DNA of 33,023 bases, from NCBI GenBank assembly GCA_001304155.1, contig LJUX01000031.1, forward strand, positions 1 to 33,023, given 5' to 3'. Positions 24,626 through 32,770 of the stretch are shown here, one piece after another. The stretch's first letter is position 1. Each line of letters starts with the position of its first letter. The notes beneath the pieces were generated by a model. It was given only the letters and a program-made list of their open reading frames with translations. It ran no database searches and was not told the origin of the DNA. This DNA comes from a candidate division Zixibacteria bacterium SM23_73_3 (GTDB lineage: Bacteria; Zixibacteria; MSB-5A5; SM1-73). Both the position numbers and the translations under genes were made by a program.

Positions 24626-25369
24626 TTATAACCTTCCGAATCTTCTTTCTCGGTTTTGATAGTTCCAGATGGCCTCATAAAAATGCTTAGTTGAGAAATT
24701 GGGCCACAAAATGTCGGTGATGTAAAGTTCGGTATAGGAGGTTTGCCACAAAAGGAAGTTGGATATGCGCATCTCTCCGGAGGTGCGGATAAGCAGGTCC
24801 GGGTCGGGAAGGTCTTTGGTGTAAAGATAATGAGAGAATTTTTCCTCTCCCAACTGTTCAGGATTCAGTCTCCCCCGTTTTACATCACTTGCGATCTCTT
24901 TTACCGCATCCAATATCTCGGTTCTGCCCCCATAATTCAAAGCTAAGTTCAAAATCAAGCCGGTGTTATTTTTTGTTCTTTTCATTGCTTTTTGTAATAT
25001 CTCTCTTCTGCGGAGAGAGAGCTCCTCTATTCTTCCAGTGGTGATCAATTTCACGTTATTTTCGTCCAGCTCATTTAGCTCTCTTTTCGTGGTCTCGTAT
25101 AAAAGCTTCATTATGGCTGACACTTCACTTTTTGGCCTTTTCCAGTTTTCCTGGGAGAAGGTGAAGAGGGTCAAAACGGATATCCCCAGATCGCCGGCGG
25201 CTTTTACGATTCTTTTCACCGCTTTTACTCCCGCTTTATGACCAGCGATTCGAGGTAATCCCCTTTTTTTAGCCCATCTTCCATTCCCATCCATGATGAT
25301 AGCTACGTGAGCGGGCAGATTTCTCTTCTTCAAAATCCTTTCTTTGAGATTGGACGTCTCTTTCGACAA
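24626..25369 (-). CDS. uppS: Isoprenyl transferase (undecaprenyl diphosphate synthase)
   Basis: A 247-aa cis-prenyltransferase. The catalytic and substrate-binding motifs are intact: HVAIIMDGNGRWAKKRGLPR (with the magnesium-binding Asp), FSQENWKRP, and RTSGEMRISNFLLWQTSYTE. It condenses isopentenyl diphosphate units to form the undecaprenyl carrier for peptidoglycan and surface polysaccharides. The start is TTG (25369), preceded by a GAGGTGAGG ribosome site; no in-frame ATG offers a better start before the first motif. It lies 61 bp after frr and 99 bp before cdsA, the conserved gene order. Confidence 0.95.
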   Translation of the reverse strand: MSKETSNLKERILKKRNLPAHVAIIMDGNGRWAKKRGLPRIAGHKAGVKAVKRIVKAAGDLGISVLTLFTFSQENWKRPKSEVSAIMKLLYETTKRELNELDENNVKLITTGRIEELSLRRREILQKAMKRTKNNTGLILNLALNYGGRTEILDAVKEIASDVKRGRLNPEQLGEEKFSHYLYTKDLPDPDLLIRTSGEMRISNFLLWQTSYTELYITDILWPNFSTKHFYEAIWNYQNRERRFGRL

Positions 25370-25430
25370 TTTACCTCACCTCACAAAATCCGCAAGATAT
25401 CAAAAGCAAAAACAAAGAGGTAGCCTCATT

Positions 25431-25991
25431 TTAAATCTCCATTATCTCCTGCTCTTTTTTCTTCAGCGTCTCTTCTATCTTCTCTATATGTTCATTTGTG
25501 ATCTCCTGCACACGTTCCTGTCCTTTTCGGGATTCATCTTCTGAGATCTCTTTGTCTTTTTCTGCATTTTTAAAAGCGTCGTTGGAATCACGCCTTATAT
25601 TTCTTATGGCTATCTTTCCCTCCTCCGCTACCTTTTTCACCAGCTTGACTAAATCCTTTCGTCGTTCTTCGGTTAACGGAGGTATGGGAAGCCGGACCAC
25701 GTTGGGGTCGCTTTGTGGGTTGAGCCCCAGATCTGATTTTTGAATAGCTTTGACGATTTCCGGAATCAATTTCTTCTCCCATGGTTGAATCACCAGAAGC
25801 CGAGCATCTGGAACGGATATGTTTGCCACCTGAGATAAATGAGTCATGGTGCCATAATAATCCACCCTGATCCCTTCCAGAAGGGAAGTGGTGGCTTTCC
25901 CGGTGCGAATGGAGGCAAATTCCTTTCTTATCGTCTCCACCGCCTTTTCCATCCTCTCCTCCGTGTCTCTGTGAATTTTTTTTACCGTCAT
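25431..25991 (-). CDS. frr: Ribosome recycling factor
   Basis: A 186-aa protein of standard length. Typical segments are RTGKATTSLLEGIRVDYYGT, LLVIQPWEKKLIPEIVKAIQ, SDLGLNPQSDPNVVRLPIPP and IRRDSNDAFKNAEKDKEISE. With EF-G it splits post-termination ribosomes into subunits. The ATG has GGAGGGAGGAG immediately upstream, one of the strongest ribosome sites in the window. It is 122 bp downstream of pyrH in the ribosomal-translation cluster. Confidence 0.97.
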   Translation of the reverse strand: MTVKKIHRDTEERMEKAVETIRKEFASIRTGKATTSLLEGIRVDYYGTMTHLSQVANISVPDARLLVIQPWEKKLIPEIVKAIQKSDLGLNPQSDPNVVRLPIPPLTEERRKDLVKLVKKVAEEGKIAIRNIRRDSNDAFKNAEKDKEISEDESRKGQERVQEITNEHIEKIEETLKKKEQEIMEI

Positions 25992-26113
25992 CTCCTCCCT
26001 CCTTTTTTACACTTGAATGAACATCCCTAAATCTGACTTAGTGTTTTTCTTATGTCTTGCCGATATTTGTGATTCCCGCCACAATGCGTGAGGTGAAAAC
26101 ACTGGTTCTTTTT

Positions 26114-26830
26114 TCATTCACTAACCTTGGTCCCGATCTTCTCTCCCAAAAGAATCCTTTTCAAATTCCCCTCCTTCAGCAGATTGAACACGATGATGGG
26201 GAGCTTATTCTCCATGCACAGCGAGATTGCCGTTAAGTCCATCACCTTTAATTTTCGGTTCAGCACCTCCATATAAGAAAGGGTGTCGAACATCTGGGCG
26301 GAGGAGTTTTTCATCGGGTCGTCATCATAAACTCCATCCACTTTGGTTCCTTTCATTACCACATCCGCCCCTATCTCAGTGGCTCTAAGGGCCGCGGTGG
26401 TATCGGTGGTGAAATAGGAATTTCCAGTTCCCCCAGCCAGGATGATCACACTTCCTCTCTTTAAATGTCTTAAAGCTTCCCTTTTCATATACGGCTGTGT
26501 TAAGGTGTCTATGTGAATGGCGCTCATCACTTGAGCGGAAAGCCCGAAATTCTCCAAGCTATCTTGAAGAGCCAGGGAGTTTATGATGGTGGCAAGCATC
26601 CCCATGTAGTCGGCTGATACCCGATCGATCGCACCCAGACTGGATATCTGTCCGCGGATGATATTGCCTCCGCCTACCACCGTAGCTAACTGCACCCCCA
26701 AGTCTTTTGCGGATTTGATCTCCTTTGAAAGGAAAGCAATTGCATCAGGGTCGATGACACCTTCTTTATCTCTGGCTAATGACTCACCAGATATCTTTAG
26801 AAGTATCCTTTTATAAATAGGAGTGCCCAC
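26114..26830 (-). CDS. pyrH: Uridylate kinase (UMP kinase)
   Basis: A 238-aa amino-acid-kinase-fold enzyme. It has KISGESLA at the start, the glycine-rich TVVGGGNIIRG, GGTGNSYFTTDTTAALRA and the KGTKVDGVYDDDP phosphate-binding segment. It phosphorylates UMP to UDP for nucleotide and cell-wall precursor synthesis. The listed start is GTG (26830) with no evident Shine-Dalgarno sequence, yet the length matches the family and there is no alternative before KRILLKISGE. It lies 103 bp after tsf. Confidence 0.96.
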   Translation of the reverse strand: MGTPIYKRILLKISGESLARDKEGVIDPDAIAFLSKEIKSAKDLGVQLATVVGGGNIIRGQISSLGAIDRVSADYMGMLATIINSLALQDSLENFGLSAQVMSAIHIDTLTQPYMKREALRHLKRGSVIILAGGTGNSYFTTDTTAALRATEIGADVVMKGTKVDGVYDDDPMKNSSAQMFDTLSYMEVLNRKLKVMDLTAISLCMENKLPIIVFNLLKEGNLKRILLGEKIGTKVSE

Positions 26831-26933
26831 AATTTTTTGACTGAATCGCTTTTTTCTATTAAGTCTATTTTAAACTTAAAATCAGTTGGCAGTCCAAACC
26901 ATAAAGTTCATGCTGGTGGCTACAGAATTGACT

Positions 26934-27800
26934 TTAGCCAACCTCATCCCCTAATCGGAATCGAGCGAACTGTCCCACCATTATCTCTTCACCCAGCTTT
27001 TTCTGGGCGTCATCAATTCTCTGTTTGACGGAACGGTCCTGATTTTTCACGAAGGGCTGTTCCAGCAGGCAAACCTCTTGATAATATTTTTCTATTTTGC
27101 CCTCTACAATTCGCTCAATGATCTTCTCTGGTTTCCGCTCGTTCTTTGCCTGGGTTCTGTATATGTCCTTTTCCTTTTCAATTATTTCAGGTTTTAACTC
27201 ATCCCGGGTAGTTACCAGAGGATTGGTGGCGGCGATTTGCATGGAGATATCCTTAGCCAGTTGCTTAAATTCCTGCTCTTGGGTCACAGCGTCGGCCTGG
27301 CACTTCAGTTCCAACAGGACGCCCAGCTTATCCCCGGGGTGAATATAACTGTAGATTAAACCATTTGATTTTTCTTCCATTTCGAAAAGAGCGAATCTTT
27401 TGGCGGCGATGTTCTCGCCTAACTTGGCTATGGTCTGGTTGAATCTAACCTTCATGGATTCGGTGAGCTGATCGATCTTTGGGGGGCGATGATCAACAAT
27501 CCACGTCGACACCTCTTGTGCCAGCTTTTTGAAATCTTCGGTTCGTGCCACAAAGTCGGTTTCGCAGTTAAGCTCCACCAAAACACCCAATTTTCCTTGC
27601 GATTGAATGGCTGAAAAGATCAATCCCTCTTTGGCAACTCGGGATGCCTTCTGGGTTGCTTTGGCTATGCCCTGCTCTCTTAAGTAGTCTATGGCCTTTT
27701 TTAGGTCACCTTTGGATTTCTCCAAAGCCCTTTTACAATCCATCATCCCGGCACCGGTCTTCTCTCTTAATTTTTTAACCTGATCAGCTGTGATGGTCAT
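26934..27800 (-). CDS. tsf: Translation elongation factor Ts
   Basis: A 288-aa protein, close to the usual 280-300. The N-terminal UBA-like domain (ADQVKKLREKTGAGMMDCKR) and the core motif NCETDFVART that contacts EF-Tu are present, as are the later Y-rich EVCLLEQPFVK. It exchanges GDP for GTP on EF-Tu. The ATG is preceded by GGAGGAG. It follows rpsB after an unusually long 285-bp gap. Confidence 0.97.
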   Translation of the reverse strand: MTITADQVKKLREKTGAGMMDCKRALEKSKGDLKKAIDYLREQGIAKATQKASRVAKEGLIFSAIQSQGKLGVLVELNCETDFVARTEDFKKLAQEVSTWIVDHRPPKIDQLTESMKVRFNQTIAKLGENIAAKRFALFEMEEKSNGLIYSYIHPGDKLGVLLELKCQADAVTQEQEFKQLAKDISMQIAATNPLVTTRDELKPEIIEKEKDIYRTQAKNERKPEKIIERIVEGKIEKYYQEVCLLEQPFVKNQDRSVKQRIDDAQKKLGEEIMVGQFARFRLGDEVG

Positions 27801-28085
27801 GAATTGGCTCCTCCAACAGAAAAATCCTTATGTGTTGAAAATTCAAACGAAAGCTTTGCATTTTTCAAAAAATCATCCATACCCTTTACCCCTTAAGGGT
27901 CAAGCCAGGTAAGCTTGGTTATGCCAGGCAACTGTGTTCTAAAAAATGATTTTGCATCTGGCTTTAGGAATCATTTGACAAAGAAAAGGAATCGCTATCT
28001 TTGAACCTCAGTTCAGGCGAAGGTATCTTTGTCTGGAAGATTCACTGGAAGAAAATCCAGAAGTTAAATGCTGAATCGTCACTCC
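27801..28085 (-). other. Long rpsB-tsf intergenic spacer
   Basis: 285 bp inside a cluster whose other gaps are 40-122 bp. It contains a CCCTTAAGGG palindrome and two copies of gccagg, but I found no ORF, terminator with a T-tract, or convincing promoter. Confidence 0.5.
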
Positions 28086-28805
28086 TTAAGTTTCCACCTT
28101 TTCTTTAATCTCTTTCTTTTCCTCTTTTGATTTCTGAGCCTCTAAAGCCGCCTCTGCTATCTGATGAGTTATCACCCGAATGGACTTTATGGCATCATCA
28201 TTTCCGGCGATGGGGAAGTTTATGGGATCTGGATCGGAGTTGGTGTCGATGATGGAAACTATGGATATGCCCAGCTTGCTTCCTTCAGCCACGGCGATTT
28301 TTTCCTTTTTGGCATCTACCGCGAACAGAAGACCGGGAAGGCGATTCATCTCTTTTATCCCCCCCAACACTTTTTCCAGCTTCATCCTCTCCTTCTCTAA
28401 TTTCAATACCTCTTTTTTTGTGAGTTTGTCAAAGGTGCCGTCATCTTTCATCCTTTCCAGATCTTTAAGTCGCTTCACGCTTCGTCTGATGGTTTGGAAA
28501 TTGGTCAACATGCCTCCCAGCCATCTTTCGGTGACGTAGAAAGCTCCACTTCTCAAAGCCTCCTCCTTCACCACCTCTTGAGCCTGTTTTTTCGTTCCCA
28601 CGAATAAAAGGGTTTGACCTGCGGCTACCACCTCTTTCACCTTCTGACAGGCTATCTCCAGACATTGGAGGGTCTTTTGTAGATCGATGATGTAGATGCC
28701 GCTTCGGGCGGTGAAGATGAACTTTTTCATCTTGGGGTTCCATCGTTTGGTCTGATGCCCAAAATGAACCCCCGCTTCTAACAGATCTTTGATGGTAATA
28801 TTCAT
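28086..28805 (-). CDS. rpsB: 30S ribosomal protein S2
   Basis: A 239-aa protein from the ATG at 28805, matching the usual length (about 240). It begins [20 protein letters not shown], the family-typical N-terminus, and continues with [24 protein letters not shown] and [13 protein letters not shown]. The ORF track starts 18 codons earlier at a GTG, but that extension is absent in typical S2, and AAAGGGA lies before the ATG. A component of the small ribosomal subunit needed for S1 binding. Confidence 0.95.
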   Translation of the reverse strand: MNITIKDLLEAGVHFGHQTKRWNPKMKKFIFTARSGIYIIDLQKTLQCLEIACQKVKEVVAAGQTLLFVGTKKQAQEVVKEEALRSGAFYVTERWLGGMLTNFQTIRRSVKRLKDLERMKDDGTFDKLTKKEVLKLEKERMKLEKVLGGIKEMNRLPGLLFAVDAKKEKIAVAEGSKLGISIVSIIDTNSDPDPINFPIAGNDDAIKSIRVITHQIAEAALEAQKSKEEKKEIKEKVET

Positions 28806-28919
28806 GGATAGTTCCCTTTGGTTTTTGACCTCCACCGGCGTCAACTCCTCCAGCGCCACAGAATACTCTAAGTGGACCCGCCTTATGGATCAGCCGATGT
28901 GTGAATTTGTTTTATTTTC

Positions 28920-29312
28920 TTATCTCTTGGAATACTGGAATCTTTTTCGAGCTTTTATCTGTCCGTATTTTTTTCTCTCCACCATTCGAGGATCCCGGGT
29001 AAGAAGTCCGGCTTTTTTCAAAACATTTCGGGACTCCTCATTCATCTTCACCAAAGCTCTGGCTATGCCTAATCTGATGGCTCCAGCCTGACCGGATAAG
29101 CCACCACCCCGGGCAGAACAGAAGATGTCCACTTTTCCCAACATGCCGGTTATCTCCAGAGGCTTTTCCACGAGCGCCATCAGGTCATCTTTGGTTAGAT
29201 ACTGGCGCATGGGCCTTCCATTCACCATCATCTTGCCGCCACCCGACATCACCCTGACAGAAGCCACGGCTGTTTTTCTTTTTCCTGTTGATCGATAAAC
29301 AACGGTTGCCAA
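28920..29312 (-). CDS. rpsI: 30S ribosomal protein S9
   Basis: A 130-aa protein, exactly the usual length when started at the TTG at 29312 (MATVVYRSTGKRKTAVASVRV). The ORF track begins five codons earlier at another TTG, but the bases there, GCAGGAGGACAAG, are the ribosome site for the 29312 start. The conserved C-terminus KARKRFQYSKR, which reaches the P-site tRNA, is intact. It follows rplM after 40 bp, the conserved pairing. Confidence 0.96.
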   Translation of the reverse strand: MATVVYRSTGKRKTAVASVRVMSGGGKMMVNGRPMRQYLTKDDLMALVEKPLEITGMLGKVDIFCSARGGGLSGQAGAIRLGIARALVKMNEESRNVLKKAGLLTRDPRMVERKKYGQIKARKRFQYSKR

Positions 29313-29352
29313 CTTGTCCTCCTGCAACTTGACGTTTAAATTCAGCTTGTTT

Positions 29353-29781
29353 TTAAATCTTCAAAGGCTCTGCTTTTTGAGCCTGATGGGGATGTCGGTC
29401 TCCCCGATACACAAAAAGCTTGGAGAGCATCTTTCTTCCCAGCTTATTTTTGGGAAGCATCCCCCGTATTGCATGGGTGAAAAGCTCCTCCGGCTTTTCC
29501 TTTAGGTATTTGGAAAAGACCACCGACTTCAATCCACCAGGATAGCCACTGTAACGATGATAAGTTTTGGTGTTTTGCTTCTTGCCGGAAAGAATCACCT
29601 TGTCTGCATTTATGATTATGACATAATCTCCCACATCCAGATGGGGAGTAAAATGGGGCTTACCCTTCCCCATGAGAAGGCCTGCCACCCTGGTGGCTAA
29701 TCTTCCCAACACCTTATTCTGGGCGTCGATCACGAACCACTTTCTTTCTAACCCTGAAACGCTGGGCGTATAAGTTTTCAT
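29353..29781 (-). CDS. rplM: 50S ribosomal protein L13
   Basis: A 142-aa protein of standard length. Typical motifs include WFVIDAQNKVLGRLAT, GDYVIIINADKV, KTYHRYSGYPGG and AIRGMLPKNKLGR. The ATG has AAGGAG eight bases upstream. It is the first gene of the rplM-cdsA cluster and has a good promoter about 30-55 bp upstream. Confidence 0.97.
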   Translation of the reverse strand: MKTYTPSVSGLERKWFVIDAQNKVLGRLATRVAGLLMGKGKPHFTPHLDVGDYVIIINADKVILSGKKQNTKTYHRYSGYPGGLKSVVFSKYLKEKPEELFTHAIRGMLPKNKLGRKMLSKLFVYRGDRHPHQAQKAEPLKI

Positions 29782-29807
29782 CTGCTAACTCCTTCAGCAA
29801 ATTTTTA

Positions 29808-29851
29808 AATATAACATCGAAATTTCACTTGTCAAGCAAAAACAAGCACTT
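29808..29851 (-). promoter_or_regulatory. Promoter of the rplM-rpsI-rpsB cluster with an extended upstream element
   Basis: On the minus strand TTGACA (29830-29835), a 16-nt spacer and TATATT (29808-29813). The upstream flank AAGTGCTTGTTTTTGC, together with the -35 box, recurs almost unchanged at 10063-10085. Confidence 0.65.
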
Positions 29852-29871
29852 TTCTAATGTAAGTAGCGATA

Positions 29872-31707
29872 TCAGGTCTTGTCTACAAATAGCTGATTCC
29901 ATAGCTCAAAGGTCAGAATTGTTCCCAGTTGTGAAGCTAAATTCTGTTTTCCAGAAAGATGCCTTTCAACTAATCTTTTAACATAATCGGGATTAAAATA
30001 ACCCCGGCTTAGAGATTTTTCATTTAAGATATTCAAAATCAAAAAGTCCTTGAGCTCATTCCGCATCCAATTATCATAATCTGAGTATCTACGTTTATCC
30101 ATCTTCGAATGGAGAATTTTTTCTTTCAACTTTTCTTTTGTTTTTCCGAACAAGATCCGGGGTAAACTGGAGCTGACCGGTATGCCAGTTCTTTGATAGG
30201 GAATCGAACCTAAAGGTGGAAATTTCTCAGTCAACAGACGACGATGAAAAATAGCCAGCGCTTTCTGTTTGGGAGGTATGGTTGAAACAAAATCTACCAG
30301 ATCATAATCACAAAAAGGAACCCTATATTCCACCAGGTTGTTGTCGAGCAAAAGGCCGTATAGAAACGATTTTGGAGCTTGTTCTCTGAAGCGGAAATGA
30401 TGAAATTTGTTAAAGGGAGAATCAAAGGGACAATCATTCATTAATTTCACAAAAGATTGAAAGGCGGAATCTTTTATCTGTGAATAGTATTTGGTTTGAA
30501 AAAGAGATGCCAGTTCACTCTCAGTAAAAGGATGGTTGATACGGTGAAAAAGTCTGCTAATCCAATTCTTTGAGTCCCTCTGAAACAATAATTGGGCGTT
30601 TGTCAGAGACAGAAACCCAAAAAGTTCCCCTCCCAAAAAGCCGTTTAGCACTACTGAAGCCTGCTTGCGGATCTCGGGTATAAATTCTATTCCATGAAAG
30701 TTTATACAACTGTTCATTCCCTCAGTTAACCAGACTCCCAACTTAGCCCACCTTTTCAGGAAATCTGGGGAAAGCTCAAGGAAGCGATTTGCCATGCCTA
30801 AGGTATTGGCAATTTCTCTTGCCAGCTTTTTGTCTGAACAATTTGCAATGCCGAAGGTAAAGGTGGGGATTTTATGTCCCAATTTGGCAACAGCTCCTAA
30901 CAGCGTTCTGGAATCAAGCCCGCCGCTTAAGGATAAGATCTTGGGGATATCGTCTCTGATTTGTCTTTGCACCGCCTGTTTTACCAAGAAGTGCGTCCTT
31001 TCAATGGATTCCTTTGCATTAAACTCCTTGCCCTCCTCTTTCAGATTAAGAGCCCAATACGATTTTATATTGAGATTGCCAGCTTTAAACACCACCATAG
31101 AAGCCGGTCGCAAAATCTTGATCTGCTTGAGCAGAGTCCGGTCCTGCACAACAAAGTTAAGGCTGAAGAACTCCGCCATTCCTTGCAGATCTATATCCTT
31201 TTTGACCTGCGAGAAGGTCAGGATGGATTTCATTTCAGAGGCAAAGACGAAAAGACGGTCTTGCCAAAAATAGTACAAAGGTCTTAAGCCGTATCTGTCA
31301 TTGGCGATAGTCAGCGTTTTCTCCCTGGAGTTCCATAGTGCCAACACAAAGGACCCGTTGAGTTTTTTCATAATTTCAATACCGTAAACATCTATTAGAT
31401 TTAGAACCGAAAGAGCGCGGTTGGTTGGTTCAGAGGGATGAATTTTCTGCAGGGTCCACAGAGGATCATCCGGATAATTATACATCTCCCCATACATAAC
31501 CAGGCACAGGGATTTGTCGCGGTTGAAGACTGGTTGGTGATAAGGGTCGATTACTCCTAAGGTAGCCTTGCCTAAGGCCATGGGCTTTTGGTGGAATTGA
31601 GCCACCTTATACCATGGTTCATGCTTCATCAAAGATAGCATGCCAGCCATTTTTTCTTCTAAGTCAAATTTTCCTTCAAGATCAACTATTCCGGCGATTC
31701 CAGGCAA
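29872..31707 (-). CDS. Asparagine synthetase-like protein with inactive glutaminase domain
   Basis: A 611-aa AsnB-type protein. The N-terminal Ntn-hydrolase-like domain begins MPGIAGIVD, so the nucleophile Cys2 of glutamine-dependent enzymes is replaced by Pro. Other glutamine-binding positions also look lost (MYGEMYN instead of NGEIYN; the RLxIxD arginine is absent). The C-terminal synthetase domain retains the ATP-pyrophosphatase loop SGGLDSRTLL at 261-270 and DNNLVEYRVPFCDYDLVDF. It probably activates a carboxylate by adenylation and uses ammonia or another nucleophile, as in beta-lactam synthetase or polysaccharide-linked homologues. The start is TTG with AAGGAAG upstream. Neighbours do not reveal a substrate. 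Confidence 0.85.
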   Translation of the reverse strand: MPGIAGIVDLEGKFDLEEKMAGMLSLMKHEPWYKVAQFHQKPMALGKATLGVIDPYHQPVFNRDKSLCLVMYGEMYNYPDDPLWTLQKIHPSEPTNRALSVLNLIDVYGIEIMKKLNGSFVLALWNSREKTLTIANDRYGLRPLYYFWQDRLFVFASEMKSILTFSQVKKDIDLQGMAEFFSLNFVVQDRTLLKQIKILRPASMVVFKAGNLNIKSYWALNLKEEGKEFNAKESIERTHFLVKQAVQRQIRDDIPKILSLSGGLDSRTLLGAVAKLGHKIPTFTFGIANCSDKKLAREIANTLGMANRFLELSPDFLKRWAKLGVWLTEGMNSCINFHGIEFIPEIRKQASVVLNGFLGGELFGFLSLTNAQLLFQRDSKNWISRLFHRINHPFTESELASLFQTKYYSQIKDSAFQSFVKLMNDCPFDSPFNKFHHFRFREQAPKSFLYGLLLDNNLVEYRVPFCDYDLVDFVSTIPPKQKALAIFHRRLLTEKFPPLGSIPYQRTGIPVSSSLPRILFGKTKEKLKEKILHSKMDKRRYSDYDNWMRNELKDFLILNILNEKSLSRGYFNPDYVKRLVERHLSGKQNLASQLGTILTFELWNQLFVDKT

Positions 31708-31720
31708 GGCCGCTTCCTTG

Positions 31721-31734
31721 ATTATAAGATTATA
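31721..31734 (-). promoter_or_regulatory. Two overlapping -10 boxes before the asparagine synthetase-like gene
   Basis: TATAAT occurs twice on the minus strand, at 31729-31734 and 31721-31726. The upstream one would give a very short leader of about 15 nt holding the ribosome site. No strong -35 box is evident. Confidence 0.4.
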
Positions 31735-31766
31735 TCTTGTGTTTCTGTGTACCTATTAAGTTGGTG

Positions 31767-31802
31767 AAAAAAACCAGAACCCAACTTAAGCTAGGTCCTG
31801 GT
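31767..31802 (-). terminator. Intrinsic terminator after the TPR lipoprotein gene
   Basis: On the minus strand ACCAGGACC pairs with GGTTCTGGT (9 bp, one G-U) around a 12-nt loop and is followed by TTTTTT. It lies about 27 bp past the stop and separates the clpB-lipoprotein transcript from the asparagine synthetase-like gene. Confidence 0.8.
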
Positions 31803-31828
31803 GCGTATATACTCAACTTCCGTCTTTT

Positions 31829-32224
31829 CTAATCAGACGATGCTGAACTCGTATCCAGAATGATAGGTAAGCTATCTTTTGCCATGGTCTTTAGCATGTA
31901 TTGGGCATCATCTGCCAGATCACACTCCGGATATTTCTCAATCATCATTCTGTAATTCTCTCTTGCCTTTTTGTAATCCTTTAAATTCTCTGAATAAACA
32001 AAGCCAATCAAAAATTGTGCCTTATAAGCACGTGGGCTATCCGGGTATAGCTTCAGAATCTCCTTGTAGATCTTTATGGCAGATTGAAAATCCCCTTTTT
32101 CTGAATAGTCCTGAGCTTCAGTATAAAGCTCCTCTTCGGTTTTTTTACTGTTGGAGCCAGAGGAGCAGGAGAAAGTCAAAACACCGACAGCCAAAATTAC
32201 AACAAAGGTTGCTATGTTCTTCAA
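31829..32224 (-). CDS. TPR lipoprotein (BamD/YbgF-like)
   Basis: A 131-aa protein with a lipoprotein signal ending LTFSC (lipobox cysteine at residue 20), a Ser/Asn-rich linker and then two to three TPR-like helical pairs (AQDYSEKGDFQSAIKIYKEI, FVYSENLKDYKKARENYRMM). The spacing and the phrase YPDSPRAYKAQFLIGFVY resemble BamD or the YbgF/CpoB C-terminal TPR region, which work in outer-membrane assembly or cell-envelope constriction. The protein is shorter than BamD, so the role is uncertain. The start is TTG with AGGAGG nine bases upstream. It lies 36 bp after the clpB fragment, probably one transcript. Confidence 0.78.
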   Translation of the reverse strand: MKNIATFVVILAVGVLTFSCSSGSNSKKTEEELYTEAQDYSEKGDFQSAIKIYKEILKLYPDSPRAYKAQFLIGFVYSENLKDYKKARENYRMMIEKYPECDLADDAQYMLKTMAKDSLPIILDTSSASSD

Positions 32225-32260
32225 TTTCGTAACCTCCTTTTTAAAGAGATATCGAAAAAA

Positions 32261-32770
32261 TCAATTTTTTTTCACAAAAACTACCTGGTCGTCTTTGACA
32301 TCGACTTTTATTTTGTCCTCAGGCTTGAATTTCCCTTTCAAAATCTCATTGGCCAAAGGCTGGATGATTAGCTTCTGTATCATTCTTTTCAGAGGCCTGG
32401 CTCCAAAAGCTGGGTCAAACCCCGCCTTAGCCAAATACTCTTTTGCTTTATCAGTCAGGCTTGCGTTTATTTTTTGCTCGGCTAATCTTAGGTTGACCTC
32501 TTTAAACTGCAAATCGACGATATTTTTTATGTCCTCAAAAGATATTGAATGAAACACTATTACTTCATCTATACGATTCAAAAACTCAGGTCTTAGGGAT
32601 TTTCGCAAAAGATTTAACACCTGCGAACTCATTTCATGATATATTTGGTCTTCATTTTCTGAGGTTATGGTTCGGGACATTTGCGCTATCAAGGAAGCCC
32701 CGATATTAGAGGTCATTATCAAGATGGCGTTCTTGAAGCTGACCGTTCTTCCCTGATTATCGGTAAGCCT
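32261..32770 (-). pseudogene. clpB: 3' fragment of clpB (disaggregase ClpB), interrupted
   Basis: 169 codons match the C-terminal end of ClpB/Hsp104. RLTDNQGRTVSFKNAILIMT leads into sensor 1 (TSNIG), the arginine-finger region RPEFLNRIDE, sensor 2 GARPLKR, and the D2-small domain to the stop. In intact ClpB the first segment follows DEIEKAH...LLQVLDDG. Here the homology ends exactly at the Arg of DDGRLTD, and the upstream in-frame codons (to 32839, MPWRQAVKACLREPG) are unrelated translated repeat. The Walker A and B motifs of the second ATPase are therefore absent from this reading frame. Either the gene is broken by an insertion or the junction is an assembly chimera. The downstream lipoprotein gene is intact. 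Confidence 0.75.
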
